NCBI GenBank assembly: GCA_029339195.1
Contig: JAPTJF010000258.1
Span: 1-64,000 of the forward strand
Origin: Micractinium sp. NFX-FRZ
Lineage: Eukaryota; Chlorophyta; Trebouxiophyceae; Chlorellales; Chlorellaceae
Direction of reading: 5' to 3'
DNA: 64,000 nt
A program made the translations under genes and the position numbers. A model generated the notes under the pieces. It saw only the letters and a program-made list of their open reading frames with translations, searched no databases and had not been told where the DNA came from. Numbering within the stretch: position 1 is the stretch's first letter; every line of letters begins with the position of its first letter. This document shows, piece by piece, positions 49,206-60,019 of this stretch.

Positions 49206-51299
49206 ATGAAGCTGGGCGGGTGCCATGTCGCGGCCACTGGCATCTCACATCTCCCGAGGGACCTCCTGCTGCAAGTCTTCGGGCAAGTGTCCATCTCGAG
49301 CAGCGTTGTGGACTGAGATGTTTGCGCAGCAGAGCGCCTGCTGCCGCCGCGCCGGCGAGCCAAGCAGTACTCCCCGCCGCCGCCCGGTCCCAACCGCCCC
49401 CACTCCACTTCCACCCCACCGCCTTGCTTATGTGCAGCCTGCTGTCGGCACGAGACCTGGCAGCCCTCTCAGTGCAGGTAGGGACTTTGTTCTTCCCTGC
49501 TTTCACATGTGTAGCCTCACATGGCGTGAAAGCAACATGATGAGGAGTTCAGTTGGCACCGCTCTGGAGGTGGCGGGCAGAGCGCACTTGGCTGCTGCCC
49601 TGCCACCTCACCCCCCTCACCGCTGCCTCCGTGCCTCCTCACGATGTCCTGCCCACCTATCCCTCCCACAGGACACGTACCTGCGCCAGGTGGCCGCTGA
49701 GCCGCTGCTGTGGGAGCCGCTGGCCCTGGCACGCTGGCCGGGCGCAGATGCAGAAGAGGGGTATGCTGGGGACTGGCACGCCCTCTACACCGCCCGCGCA
49801 CCGCAACCCCTGGCCCTGCCCTTGGCAGCGGACCGCGCACGAGCGGTGACCGCTTCCCAGCAGCGCCGGCAGCAGCAGGAGCAGCATGTAGCGGCGTTGG
49901 CGGCGGCGGTCGTCGAGTGCAGGGGCAGCGGCGGGGCGGAGGTGGAGGTGTGGGCTGCCAGGGCGGCGCCTGCGTGCGGCGGCAGCAGCGGCTCGCTAGT
50001 TCAGCTGGCATTTGAGGACGTCATGCGCCAGGTGTTCTCAGCCGGGCTGGCCTGCAGCAGGTGAGCTGTCTGTGTGCTGAGTTGTACGCGTGGTGTTTCG
50101 GGTGATGCGTTGGGGAGGCAGAGGAGCGGCCGTGGGCGGCGGCAGCTGCCTGCACGCTGCCCTGGCATGCTACCCTTGCATGCGGACAGCTGTCACAGCC
50201 CGCTGCCACCCTTTGAAACCTTCTGCGTGGATGCGTGGGCCGTGCTGTGGCTCTGCATGCAGTGCCCTCACCCCTCCCACCGCTCTGCAGCCGCCCACCT
50301 GAGCCCCGCCCCTGCCTCTCCCTGACGCCTGCAGCAGCCGTGCCCTGCGCCGCACCAACGAGTTCCGAGGGATGAAGCGGGACCTGACATGGTGGGCCAC
50401 CGAGCGGCCAGAGGTGGTGGTGGCGTTTGTGCGCTCGGCACACGAGCTGCTGGCAGGCCCAGCGGGCGCCGGCACGGGCGGGCGCGGTTGGGCCGACGCC
50501 CCCTGGCGCCGCAGCGCCGTGGCCTTCCTGCAGGCAAGTGGGGCCCGGAATTGGTTGGCTGACCAGCTGGGGTTATACAGTGGAGCCAACGGCCCCGCTG
50601 CGCATGCTGTGGTGCACCCTCGCCGCCGGCGCATGCCGCTGCTCATGGCTGCGGCCTACCCCCAAGCGTTATGCTCCAGCATTTCATGCTGCCTGCTTCC
50701 TCGCCACTTTCCCTGTCCTGCTGTTGCAAATTATCAGGACCAGGGCCTGCTTAGGGGCCCGCCTTGCCACTAGCTCTTGCACCGCTTGCTTCCTGTCGCC
50801 CAACGATGCCCTCGTTCCTTCAAGACCTGGGCCTGCTTGGGGCCCACACCTTGCCCATCTGTGAGGTCTGACACCGCCTGCCTCCTGCTCCCGACCACTG
50901 CCCTCCCCGCCTTTCAGGACCTGGGCCTGCTTGGTGGCGCGCATGCCAGCGTGGTCAACCGTGTGACTGCAGAGGCGGCGGGGATGGACCGAGCCATCCG
51001 CAGCGGTGAGCAGCAGCGTGTGCGACTTGGGTGTGAGGGTGGGTGAGTGTCAGGAGGCAGGCTGGGAGCAGGGCGAGGGCAAGGCAGGATTGACTGGAAG
51101 CTGGCATGGCAGACAGGCCAAGCTTGGGGTGCCCTGTCGACTGCTGCGCACATCCCCCGAAATAAACACGAACCAGCGACTCATTGCCTTGTACCCCGCC
51201 CGCGTGCCCCTCCATGCTGCTGCAGCCCAGCGTGAGGCGGGCGCAGCGGCTGCAGCGGTGCCTGCCGGCGTGCCAGCCTCGCACTGGTGGTTTGCCTGA
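49206..51299 (+). CDS. F-box protein
   Basis: F-box proteins link substrates to SKP1-CUL1 ubiquitin ligases. Six phased exons (49206-49282, 49438-49477, 49672-50060, 50335-50533, 50918-51005, 51226-51299) give 288 residues. The N-terminal F-box spans residues about 14-60: ISHLPRDLLLQVFG, LLSARDLAALSVQ, DTYLRQVAAEPLLWEPLALA, with the LP...L..VF...L..RDL..L..V......A....LW pattern. The remainder has a helical Gln/Arg/Ala segment, then FRGMKRDLTWWATERPEVVV and a C-terminus ASHWWFA*. No LRR, kelch or WD repeats are visible, so the substrate-binding part is unassigned. Two introns appear to use GC donors (49283, 50534); both are needed to keep frame across the F-box and into DLGLLGGAHASVV. A TGTAA lies at 51623. 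Confidence 0.8.
49283..49284 (+). other. GC 5' splice site inside the F-box
   Basis: Exon 1 ends GTC TTC GG and the intron starts gcaagt. With the acceptor at 49436-49437 the frame becomes V F G L L S A R D L, exactly the F-box core. The neighbouring GT site (CAA|GTGTCC) would read the next exon in the wrong frame. Confidence 0.75.
50534..50535 (+). other. GC 5' splice site before F-box gene exon 5
   Basis: Exon 4 ends GCC TTC CTG CAG and the intron starts gcaagt, again the consensus GC-donor context. Phase 0 joining to 50918 gives V A F L Q D L G L L G. The alternative AA|GTGGGG donor shifts frame. Confidence 0.7.
50733..50945 (+). repeat. Three copies of the F-box gene exon 5 start
   Basis: atcaggaccagggcctgctt (50733), ttcaagacctgggcctgctt (50818) and ttcaggacctgggcctgctt (50913) are near-identical and spaced about 85-95 bp. 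The segment before each (cttgcttcctgtcgccc / cctgcctcctgctcccg) is also similar, so the unit is about 95 bp. The third is the real exon start. Confidence 0.85.
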
Positions 51300-51622
51300 C
51301 CACTGGGGGTGCCTGTCCTGGGCTTGCCTGGCCTGTGCAGCGCGGCAACAAACTGCCGGGCTGCTGTGCTGAGGAGCCGTGGTCTCACCCCTTGTTGCCC
51401 ATTGAGCGCCCACGCGCAAGGTGCCGGCTGTGCCTGCCCTGTTGCGCAGCAGATGCGCATCGTTGACTGTCTCCTCGGCTGGTTGCACGCTTGATGGCAC
51501 ACTTCTCTGAATGACCTGGCCAGCCCCCCGCCTGGCATGGCGTCAAATATTCGGTACAGTGGGCGCCCCCTGTTGATGACGGGAGGAGTGGCGCAGAAGT
51601 GGGTTCAGGCACAAGGAGGGTG

Positions 51623-51627
51623 TGTAA
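51623..51627 (+). terminator. Candidate TGTAA signal of the F-box gene
   Basis: TGTAA lies 324 bp after the TGA at 51297-51299, within an otherwise featureless 3' flank. Confidence 0.45.
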
Positions 51628-51737
51628 CAAGTGCAGGCTTGCTTGCTCGGGAGGAGGTGGCGGGGCGGGCAGGGGCAGGGCAGGAGCGTGTGTAGGTTGC
51701 GGGCCCCGGGGACCCGCCTGGCAGACTGTAGTGGAGG

Positions 51738-52544
51738 TTGGCCGCAAGTGGGGCCCCGGCGGCGCGCCCTGTTTGTACACGCTGGCACACCAGGGCGGCC
51801 TTCCACCTAGGGTTCCAGGTGAAGGTGAAGAGGACGGGAGGTGCGCACCCCCGAGCGCTTCTGGGCTCCAGTGAAAGCTCAGAGGCCTCGACCCAAGTTT
51901 GTCAGTACAAGCTGCCCTGGGCGGCGGCGGTGCTGGCGCAAGCTAGGGACGGGTGGGACGTGCGGCTTGCCGTGCGCCGTGTGGCCGTTCTTGGGGGTTG
52001 GCTCGGCTTCCTTGCCTGTGTGTGCAACATTCCTGGCTACAAATCCGGCCTGCCCGGCAAACCCTGGAAACCGGACGGAGGGCTTGGGCGGGGTTACGAC
52101 GGCTTGATCTGGTGCTTCAGGCTTGCCCTGCATTATTTTGAGCGCTCACAGCTGATCGAAGGCGAAGGAATCTCTTGGGAGGAAGCTAGGAAGCGTGGCA
52201 GAGCTGAGGTGGACCGTCCGGAGGACATTCCCGTAACCAGCGCAACTTGCAAGCCCGCCAGTGACCCACTTCTTGGTTCACACTCTACTGACATCCTCTC
52301 CAGCGGCCAGCCCAGCCGCTCTGCTCCCGTTCACGCCCGTCCGACCCGCCCTCTTCTGCGGCTCTGGAGCCCTCTCTGTTCAACATCCGAATACGGCTTA
52401 GCGTAAGGGGTAGGCGTTGAGCCCGCCATGGGTTTCAGGCCCCCTAGGTAGCTACGGCCCGGAAGCCACATCCCCTGACCTGACCGCCTTGTTCACCCAA
52501 CCCTCTCCTTCCGACCGCAGAGCTGGCCAGGAGTCAGACTCAGA
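51738..52544 (+). other. Spacer with a long, unassigned open frame
   Basis: An open stretch to the TAG at 52404-52406 encodes AAVLAQARDGWDVRLAVRRV, then LIWCFRLALHYFERSQLIEG and SWEEARKRGRAEVDRPEDIP. It is less Ala-biased than neighbouring exons and looks somewhat protein-like. However, it has no clear start, no motif I know and no consistent splice partner. It could be a remnant of a mobile element or an upstream exon of the following gene. I do not call it a gene. Confidence 0.25.
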
Positions 52545-54194
52545 ATGTGCATCGGCGATGGCACGGCGACGGCGCTCCGGCAGGGCTCCGGCAGTAGCTT
52601 TCAGGGCGGGCCAGCGCCGCGGCGGCGGCGACGGCGGGAGCTGGAGCCGCCGCCCCATGGCGGGCCGGCCGCTGACGGTCCTGTTGCTGCTGCCTCGCAG
52701 CACAGGCCAGCACAGCGGCAGCGCCTGGATGTGGGAGAACCCATGCAGCCGCAGCAGCAGTCGGCGCAAGAGAATGCGTCGCCGCAGCAGAGTGCGGCGC
52801 TGGCCTGGCCAGGACACGAGGTGCTGCTGCCGCATGTGCGGCCAGGCGCGGCAGGCGCGCCGCAGAATTGCAGCCCCACGGCCCCTGGGCAGCCAGTGCT
52901 GCAGTTCCTGCGGCAGCCGGCAGGTGCAGATGGCAGTGACGCCAGCAGCGCGCCCACGGGGCCCTTGCACCCTTGCACCCCTGCCGTAGCTCCGCACAAG
53001 TCGCACGCCGCGCCGCCAGCAGAGGCTTGGAACCCCAGCAGCATGCGGTCGCCAGCGCATGGCGGTGCCAGCGGCAGCGATGGCGGCCAGCAGCTGCTGC
53101 GGCTGAGGCGGCAGGTCTTTCAGAAGATTGTGCGCCTGGTTGCCCTGGCACTGCAGGCGCTGAGGACTGGGGAGGTGAGGCGCGGGTGTGCTTGCTAGCT
53201 GGGGTACCGGTGCATGGGGGCATTCCGGGTGGTTGAGAGCGGTGCCTGCCTGCAATCCCAGGGTGGCTTCGACAGGCCAGCTGGGGTGCATGTACTGGCT
53301 TGGGGGTGGCCAGCTTCGGGGGCGGGTTGCGAGCGGTACCAGCACCTGGGGTGCTGGGTCTCACCCCCCTGCTTTGATATCTGCTGCTCAGCATCCGCGA
53401 CAAATGCAGCGTTGCTGCCCAAAGCCAATGCCACCCTGCCGCTGCCCCCTTCTGTCCCGCGTGCGCAGCTCCCCCCGCTTGCCACCCCAAGTGCTAGCAC
53501 CCACCCGCACCGGCAGCAGCAGCCGCAGCAGGAGGCCCCCGAGAGCCCTGCAGCCTCCACATGCAGCCAGGCGCCCACCCCGGGTGCCTGGGGGGCGCAG
53601 GAAGCGTGGGGCGAAGCGGAGGGCCAGCAGCTGGGCTCGCCGTGGCGGCCGCCCAGCTCGCCTCTGAGCCTGCTCGCGGCAGCTGCCCAGCAGCGGGCGG
53701 CGGAGCAGGCCGAGGCGGCAGCGCAGGCGGCAGTGCTGGCTGTGCAGCCCAGGTGCGGAGCGTGGGTGGGTGGGCAGGTGGGGTGGGGTGCGCAGCCCAA
53801 AGAGCAGCCTGCTCCTTGTGCTTTCTGCGAGTCTTACACTTACCCTGGGTTGAGCGTCGCCCATACAGCCGCGCCCGCCCATGCGCCCGTGTCTGAACCG
53901 TCTGCCGTCCCGCACGCCTGCTGCCTGGGAACGCCTCCACACCTTCCCCCCGTCCATACCTGCGCTGCACTGGTTGCTCCGCCAGCACCACCGCTGCATC
54001 CCATCGCTGCCCCCTATCTTGCGTACCTCCTTGGGTGCTGCAGGGACCCTGCAGAGGCAGCAGAGGCGCTGGCAGCGGAGCGCATGAAGCAGCTCCTGCT
54101 GGCCGCGCTGGCCCGCCGCCGCCTGCAGCAGTGGCTGGCGGGGCTGGGCGCCGAGGAGCAGTGCCGCCTGCATGCGCTGCTGTGCCTGTGCTGA
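52545..54194 (+). CDS. Unrecognised Ala/Gln-rich protein (model incomplete)
   Basis: Three coding segments are plausible: 52545-53174, 53392-53752 and 54044-54194. Segment 1 is disordered (Gln/Pro/Ala/Gly) and ends in an amphipathic stretch (LRLRRQVFQKIVRLVALALQ). Segment 2 is Pro/Gln-rich and ends in an Ala-rich helix (LLAAAAQQRAAEQAEAAAQA). Segment 3 joins it in phase and finishes with RMKQLLLAALARRRLQQWLA before the TGA at 54192-54194. The junction between segments 1 and 2 does not preserve phase with the obvious GAG|GTGAGG donor, so a small exon or a different donor is missing, and the start codon is uncertain. I recognise no domain. A TGTAA is at 54584. Confidence 0.45.
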
Positions 54195-55424
54195 GACGGC
54201 ACCACAGCGCAGCAGCTGGATTGGGGACAGCGCTCCCCGTCATCTTCTTGCCCTATTTGCATTTTATTGAGGCCCCATGCCAAGCGGTGTGCCACGCCCC
54301 TTGTCCATCCACCTAGCTACCTGCCCGCCCAGATTCTCTTGTACCGCCTCCGCCCTTTCTCCCCATCTGTCAACACTTGCCCCTGCTCTTGCACAGCCAC
54401 CAAGCTACCCAACCTGCCAGCATTTCAGCACTGCATCACCCCTCCCTGCGGCCCTTGGACCTCCGGCCAGACCCTCGTTCTGACCCAGCCCACCTCTCCA
54501 TGCCGCACGCCCTGTTCTGGTGTGAGCACCCCTCTGCTATGCCCACCCCTGTGCGGCGCCTGCATCCCTCTGTTGAGATGCAGTGTAACAGAGCCGTCAG
54601 CTCAGGCCAAGAAGGGCACCAGTCCGCTGACTTCCAGCTGAGCACCCCAAGGCTGGTACCCTGGGTGGGCAGGGTGGCGGCACCCTGGTGCCAAGGCGTG
54701 GTGGAGGTGTGGCATGCCCACGCGGCAGCACAGGTGGCGGGCTGTCTTGCGCGAACGCCGCCGCTGCTGCCTCAGCGCAGACAGCTTGGTGTGGCGTCTT
54801 TGCAACCCATGTGCATTGGAGATCCATGTATACCGGGCGCCTACCAGGTGCCCTGCACATAGGTAGGCATAAATAAAAAGAGGACACATGCCACAGTGTG
54901 AGGACAATGGCAGCACAACGGACAGCTGGGCGGGCACTGTCGCGGCGGCGGCGACGGCGGCGGCAGCATGCAGGAACCTTTCCTGCGATGAGCCAGTTGC
55001 GGTTCACTGTTGTTGTGAGGCCCCGTACCTCTGCCACTGAGAGAAAGATGCAGGTTTGGCTGGACCGGTGGATATCCCCAGAGGTCGCTGCGCGTCCTGC
55101 GTCTTCAGCGCCCTCGATTGTGCATCTGCTCTGTATTAAATCCGGCTCTGTTCCCTCATCAGCAGCAAAGTGAACAGGAGGAGCCGTCCTGAAGCGGCGA
55201 TTGTTCTGCCTGCACCGACGCGGCTCTGTATCCTTCCGCTGCCTTCACCTCCATGAGCCTTCTGAAGCGCTCCAAAACCACAAGCATGAGCGGCAGCAGC
55301 GAGCTGCACAGGTGAGCCGGGGGTTGCTGCCACTGGCACCTAGGACGACGTGAGGGCGGCGGCGCGGCGGCCTTGTGCCGGCTGCAAGCCCCCGACACCC
55401 TCAGTTTGTGTGCCACAACGCCGC
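54195..55424. other. 3' flank and upstream region of the sulfotransferase-like gene
   Basis: TGTAA at 54584-54588 is a candidate poly(A) signal 390 bp after the upstream stop. An open frame on the minus strand around 54600-55037 shows no motif. The region just before 55425 stays open in the sulfotransferase frame without an ATG, so the start at 55425 is the first available Met. No RNA gene or mobile element was seen. Confidence 0.4.
54584..54588 (+). terminator. Candidate TGTAA polyadenylation signal
   Basis: TGTAA 390 bp downstream of the TGA at 54194; position relative to the gene end is the only support. Confidence 0.4.
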
Positions 55425-55807
55425 ATGATGCGCGCGCCGCCTGCGTCCTGCCGCAGAGGTCCCGGCCGCGGGCGCGGCGGGCGCCGCTGCTCGTCGCCGC
55501 CGTTTCTGGTGCTTGTGTCAGCCGTGCTTGTGCTGTCGTGGTTGTGGCCTGGGGGCTCTCCCACACAGCGGAGCGGACCTCGTGCGCTGTTGGCACCGCC
55601 GGCGAGCAAGGCAGAGCGGCCAGCTCCCTTTGTGCTGGTAGCCAGCGATGAGCCGCTGCCCGTCAGGCCCGAGGCACTCGCCCGCATGGCGGCCCGGGTG
55701 CGCACCCAGCAAGCCGTCGTGGGTGCTGCCGCCGACACCGCAACCCTGCGCCCAGAGCAAGGCACCGCAGCCTCAACGCTGACCGCGGTGCAGCTGGCGG
55801 CGGCAGC

Positions 55808-55845
<38 letters not shown>

Positions 55846-58800
55846 TTGGTGGCAGCGTGGGAGGCGACGAGGCACCCGCCTCTGCCGCTGCCACCCTCGG
55901 CACCATACCGCCAGCCGGGCAAGGCCAAGAGGACGGCGAGTGCAGTCCCAGCCTGGTGGTCATGCTCACTTCCCACAAGACGGGCACCGCGCAGGCTGGG
56001 TGAGCACGGGGCATGCGCGGGTTGGGGGCGGGGCGTACAGCTGCCAGTTGGAGGGCTGACGCCGGCAGCGCTGCCGCCGGACGGACCGCACGGACCGCAC
56101 TGCTTGCTTGCCGCCCACCCGTGGTCGCCAGGGCAGGCGAGGCAGAGGGGTGGGTGCTGCTCCGTAGAACTCAATTCCCCATTGAATGGAATCCCATTGA
56201 CGCCCTGGCTACACTCAGATTCCCCCGAGTCCCCCCAACTCACCCAACCCCTCGCAGCTGTGTGGCCAATTCGGCAGAGAGAAGCCCTGGTCGTGCTGCC
56301 CTCTTGCTCACACTAAGAGACTAAACCCGAGAATATAGGCATCTTGCAGTCCAATTCCCTTAACAAGCGCACCTCAAAGATGACGGAGCAGCGCTTCATC
56401 ATCACATGTGCAACGCTCCTCCCGCCACGGCCATCCCACCTCGCCACGGCCATCCAAACTCAAGCTCTGCCTCCTCTCGCCCCTGCAGCTGCATCCCGCC
56501 ACCTCACCTTGCCATTTTCGCAACTCACCCCTCTGCCTCGCCTCCTTCCGCCCCTGCAGCTGCATCACTGAGAAGACAGGGCAGCCCTGCCTCATGCACC
56601 GCTGCAGTCCCACTCATGCTCCCCTCCCCCGTCCCCCGCCGCCCCTCCCCTCCCCTCCTCCTGCCCCCGCAGCTGCATCACCGAGATGACGGAGCAGCGG
56701 TACCTCATGCAGGGAGCGTCCCGCCACGACCACCACCCGCCCAGCCTGCACGCCGTCTCCGAGTTTGCGGGGCAGCGCCTGCAGACGCAGTTCAGCGGGG
56801 GCGGCGGCGCCGCCCTGGGTACGTGGGCTGACTCACACCTCGCCCACACATACTGCAGGCCGCCTGTGCTGCCCCAAAGGTCGAGTTTTGCTCCTCGGGG
56901 CCCCGTCTGCCGTGCATCAAGCTGCTTCGCCACCTCACGTCATACCGCCACCTGCACTGCCCCCTTCCCCGTACTGCAGGCCGCCTGTACTGCCCCTCGG
57001 TCAAGTTCTACTCCTCGGGCCACCACCTGCCGAGGTTGGAGGACGAGGCCTGCCCCGGCACCCTGCCCTGCCCCTGCCAGGGCGAGCAGGAGCAGTGCCT
57101 GGCAACGGAGGGAGGCACGATCGACATCCCCACAGGGAACACCACGGTGGTGCAGGTGGGCTAGTGGGCGTGGCCGGGGGGTGGGGCGGGATTGGTGCTT
57201 GCTGGCGTCTGACTGGGGGATGGGCCGGGCGTGGCCGGGGCCAGCAGATGTGGTTCGCAGCAGAGCCTGCCCGCGGCGCCGGCCAGCCAGGGCCAAGAGC
57301 AAGGTGCGCGCACACTTTGACACAAGCTGGCACCATGCCTGGCTCACAACCGCCGTCCACGCTGCCGTGGCCCCATGTCGCCGCACAGCCCCTGTGGTTT
57401 CCCCTCGCTATCCTAGCCAACCGGGTTCCCGAGAAATGCCCCCGCAGGTGGTGCGCAGCCCCGTCAACGTCGTGCTGTCGGCGTACCAGTACCACACCCA
57501 GGTCAGTGATCGCTGGTGGGATGGAGGGGCTGGGCAGCTAGAGCGGGGGATTGCCAGATATGCATGTGAAAGGCAGCCCTCGCCCGAGCTTCTGGCCGAG
57601 CCTCCCTCTTCACTCCCCCCACCCGCCTGCCCCCCCACGCCGCCGCCGCCGGTCACCCCCCACCTGTTCCGCTCCTCCCTCACCTCCCCCGCCCTGCACA
57701 CCCCCAAGCACCTGCTGCCCTCCATGCGCCAGTTGTCGCTCTCCCTCCACCCACCCATCTCCACCCACCCACCCATACCCTGCCCCCCTGCAGGAGCCTG
57801 CCCCTGAGGAGTGGCTGGAGCACATGACCATGTCCAACTTCAGCGGGTGGATGGTGGGTAGCACTGCGCCCTGCGATGCTGGAAAGAATAGTGGGGGCGT
57901 GGGGTCGAGACTGTTGTGGTGCGGTTGATGGGGCCGTGGGGCGTGCTCCCTTTCCTGCCTCTCGCCCCTGCTGCCCCTCCCCTTGCGCGCCCCACCCAGC
58001 ACATCCTCCTTTTGGCCTTCTTTTTTTCTGGTTCTTTCACTCCCCCGCCCCCCGCCCCCTCCTCGGCCCCTCCTCGCTCCCCCACCCCCTGCCCGCTCCT
58101 TGCCCCCTCCCCACCTCCCCTGCAGTTTGCGGGCGGCGTCCCTTATGAGGCCCTCGACTCACTGGGTGCCCACTCCCGCCCCGAGGAAAGCTTCTACTCC
58201 TTCCTCCGCCGCCTGCCTGCGGAGCAGGGTGTCAAGCTGCAGTTCTGGATGTCAGGTGGGGTGCGGGGCGGGTGGGGCCACGCGGTGGGCAGGCGGGGTA
58301 GCGCTCAGTGGGTGGGTGCCGAGTCCACGGTGGGCGGGAGGGGGAGGAGCAAAGGGCCGCATACCGTGCGCGGCAGGAGGAGGGCTGCCGCTGGTGCGGG
58401 TGGGTGTCCCCATCTCGCAGCCTGGCAGCGGCATGGCCTTGCCCCGGTGCACCGCCTGAGCTGCCCTGCCAGCTCACTCCCTTCTGGCACCTGCTCACCC
58501 CATCGCCCAGGCCACCAGGCAATATTTGATGCACCCCGGCATTGCCCCTCTCGTTTCGCAGCTTGTCCCCGAGCCACCCGCTCACTGTGCCCCGGCATTG
58601 CCCCTCTCGTTTCGCAGCTCTGCCCTGCCACCCTGTCCCTGAGCCGCCCGCTCACTCTGCCCTCCCCTGCCCGCAGCCTGGGAGCTGTACGGCTTTGCGC
58701 GGCAGTACCTCAGCCTGCAGCAGCAGCAGCAGCCGGGCCTGCGCTTCCTGCCAATCCGCTTCGAGGTGAGGCCGGGCCGGCTGTGGGGGCTGGTCGGGCC

Positions 58801-60019
58801 GGGGCTGATCAGAGCTGCATTTGAAGGGGGTTGCCCCAGAAACTTTTGGATGGGCGGAGGAGTCGTGCGTGATGCGCCGCTGAGGTGAAGTGAAGAGAGG
58901 CTTCATGGCTGCCGCACTGGATGGCGCAGCATGCGTGCCTGTTGTACAGCCCCAGCGACACCCAACTCAAACGTCGAACTGCTGTCCACGCACCCCGCCT
59001 GCGCCCCCCCTTGCCGCACCCTCGGCACGGCAAGCTTTCCATAATGCCATTCCCTGCTCCCCACCCGTCCCACATGCTGTGCCCCCCGCAGGACCTGCAA
59101 TCCCAGTACAACGCCACGGCGCGTGCCGTGCTGGAGGCGTTCAAGGAGCGGGTGCCCTCGCTGGACATTGAGGGGCTGCTGGAGGAGGTGCAGGTGGGCG
59201 GGTGCTCAGCCACGGGAGTCGAGAGAGTGTTTGTGTGCGGTTCGCTTGAAGGCTGGGTTCGCTCGAAGGCTGGGGTCGCTTGGCTGGGTTCGCTTGAAGG
59301 TTGCTTATGTCCTGCTGAGGGCCTGCTGGGGCAGGTGGTGCTGAGTCGTGATGCTTCTGGCGCACAATAGTCAAGGTTGCGACACAGAGCGGTTGGCTTA
59401 CCAGGCTGGCTCACAAGTGCAGCCAGGGCCCACAAACTCATGTGTCCTCTCAACACATGCTGTGCACGCAGGTGTGCCACATCAGCACGTGGGACCGCCT
59501 GCACGTGGCCTCCCACGAGCATGTCACCAGCTCGAGAGACCCCGCTCTCAGGCTGCGCCTGCGGGCCGTCCTCATGTCGGACGCGGAGATCGCCCCCCGC
59601 CTGTGCCACCTGAACAAGCTGTTTGGGGTGAGTTTAAGGTTTAAGGGGTTGGGGTGGCTACAAACCCAAGCTGTTTGGGGTGAGCAGTTACATGCCGCGC
59701 ATTGGCGGCTGCTCCGCGCCTGCTGCGTGCGGCTGTTGCTGCTCGCGTGCCGCCCTCTGCCTGCTGCTCCTTGCCTGCTGCTCTTGGACCCAAGCAAGAG
59801 GGGATGCCATCCGTGCCCCCATGCCTCCCCGCCTCCCGGCCTCTTCTCACTGCTACCCCCTTGGCATGCCCCACATTGCACCCTGCTCCTCTGCAGTACC
59901 CCGATGAGGCCGACTGCCTGCCGGGGGGTGCGGGCGCGGGGGGCGAAGCGCAGCCGCGGTGGGTGACGCTGACGGCAGACGGCGGCGCGGGCGCTGCTGT
60001 GGCGGACGCCGGCGTGTGA
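55425..60019 (+). CDS. Type II membrane sulfotransferase-like protein
   Basis: Ten phased exons (55425-55999, 56673-56818, 56980-57155, 57448-57501, 57794-57853, 58126-58255, 58677-58765, 59092-59193, 59472-59627, 59897-60019) give 536 residues. MMRAPPASC and an Arg-rich stretch precede one hydrophobic segment (PPFLVLVSAVLVLSWLW, about 26-42), a signal anchor for Golgi or ER. A linker with an 11-Gln tract follows. SLVVMLTSHKTGTAQAG (about 178-193) matches the 5'-phosphosulfate-binding loop (KTGT), and VVRSPVNVVLSAYQYH (about 300-315) matches the 3'-phosphate-binding R.P...LSAY motif. This suggests PAPS-dependent sulfation of a carbohydrate or protein in the Golgi; acceptor unknown. The C-terminal part contains VCHISTWDRLHVASHEHV and ends VADAGV*. 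At least four introns contain copies of adjoining exon or junction sequence. GTG-initiated upstream extension is not needed. Confidence 0.75.
55811..55844 (+). repeat. Coding (CAG)11 tract (poly-Gln)
   Basis: Eleven consecutive CAG codons in exon 1 of the sulfotransferase-like gene encode poly-Gln in the stem between the membrane anchor and the catalytic region. Pure CAG makes length polymorphism likely. Confidence 0.85.
56378..56735 (+). repeat. Multiple copies of sulfotransferase exon 2 start
   Basis: True start: cgcagctgcatcaccgagat (56669 onward), then gacggagcagcggtacctcatgca. Copies: ctgcagctgcatcactgaga with cctgcctcatgca (about 56555-56610), gatgacggagcagcgcttca with ccgccacggccatcc (about 56379-56440), and ctgcagctgcatcccgccac (about 56485). 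Each copy covers a different part of the same exon edge, two with an intact CAG acceptor. Confidence 0.8.
56851..57035 (+). repeat. Copy of sulfotransferase exon 3 start and acceptor
   Basis: tactgcaggccgcctgtgct (56851-56914 block) and tactgcaggccgcctgtact (56972-57035 block) align across about 64 bp, including an identical 3' splice site. The true copy encodes GRLYCPSVKFYSSGHHLPR; the intronic one encodes GRLCCPKGRVLLLG in a shifted reading. Confidence 0.9.
58535..58676 (+). repeat. Tandem intronic repeat with acceptor-like tcgcag
   Basis: ccccggcattgcccctctcg followed by tttcgcag occurs at about 58533 and 58590. Each is followed by a related ccgagccacccgctcactgtg / ctgagccgcccgctcactctg block, immediately before the true acceptor ccgcag|CCTGGGAGC of exon 7. 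Confidence 0.8.
59613..59690 (+). repeat. Copy of sulfotransferase exon 9 end and donor
   Basis: aagctgtttggggtgag occurs at the real exon end (59616-59632) and again about 53 bp downstream (59669-59685) within the intron, including a perfect GTGAG donor. The intervening sequence contains a degenerate aaggtttaaggggttgg repeat. Confidence 0.75.

Noticed and set aside
59225..59300. tRNA-like gttcgcttgaaggctggg repeats
   Set aside because: It is a short tandem repeat (gttcgcttgaaggctgg units) in an intron; no acceptor stem, D-arm or anticodon arm can be drawn.
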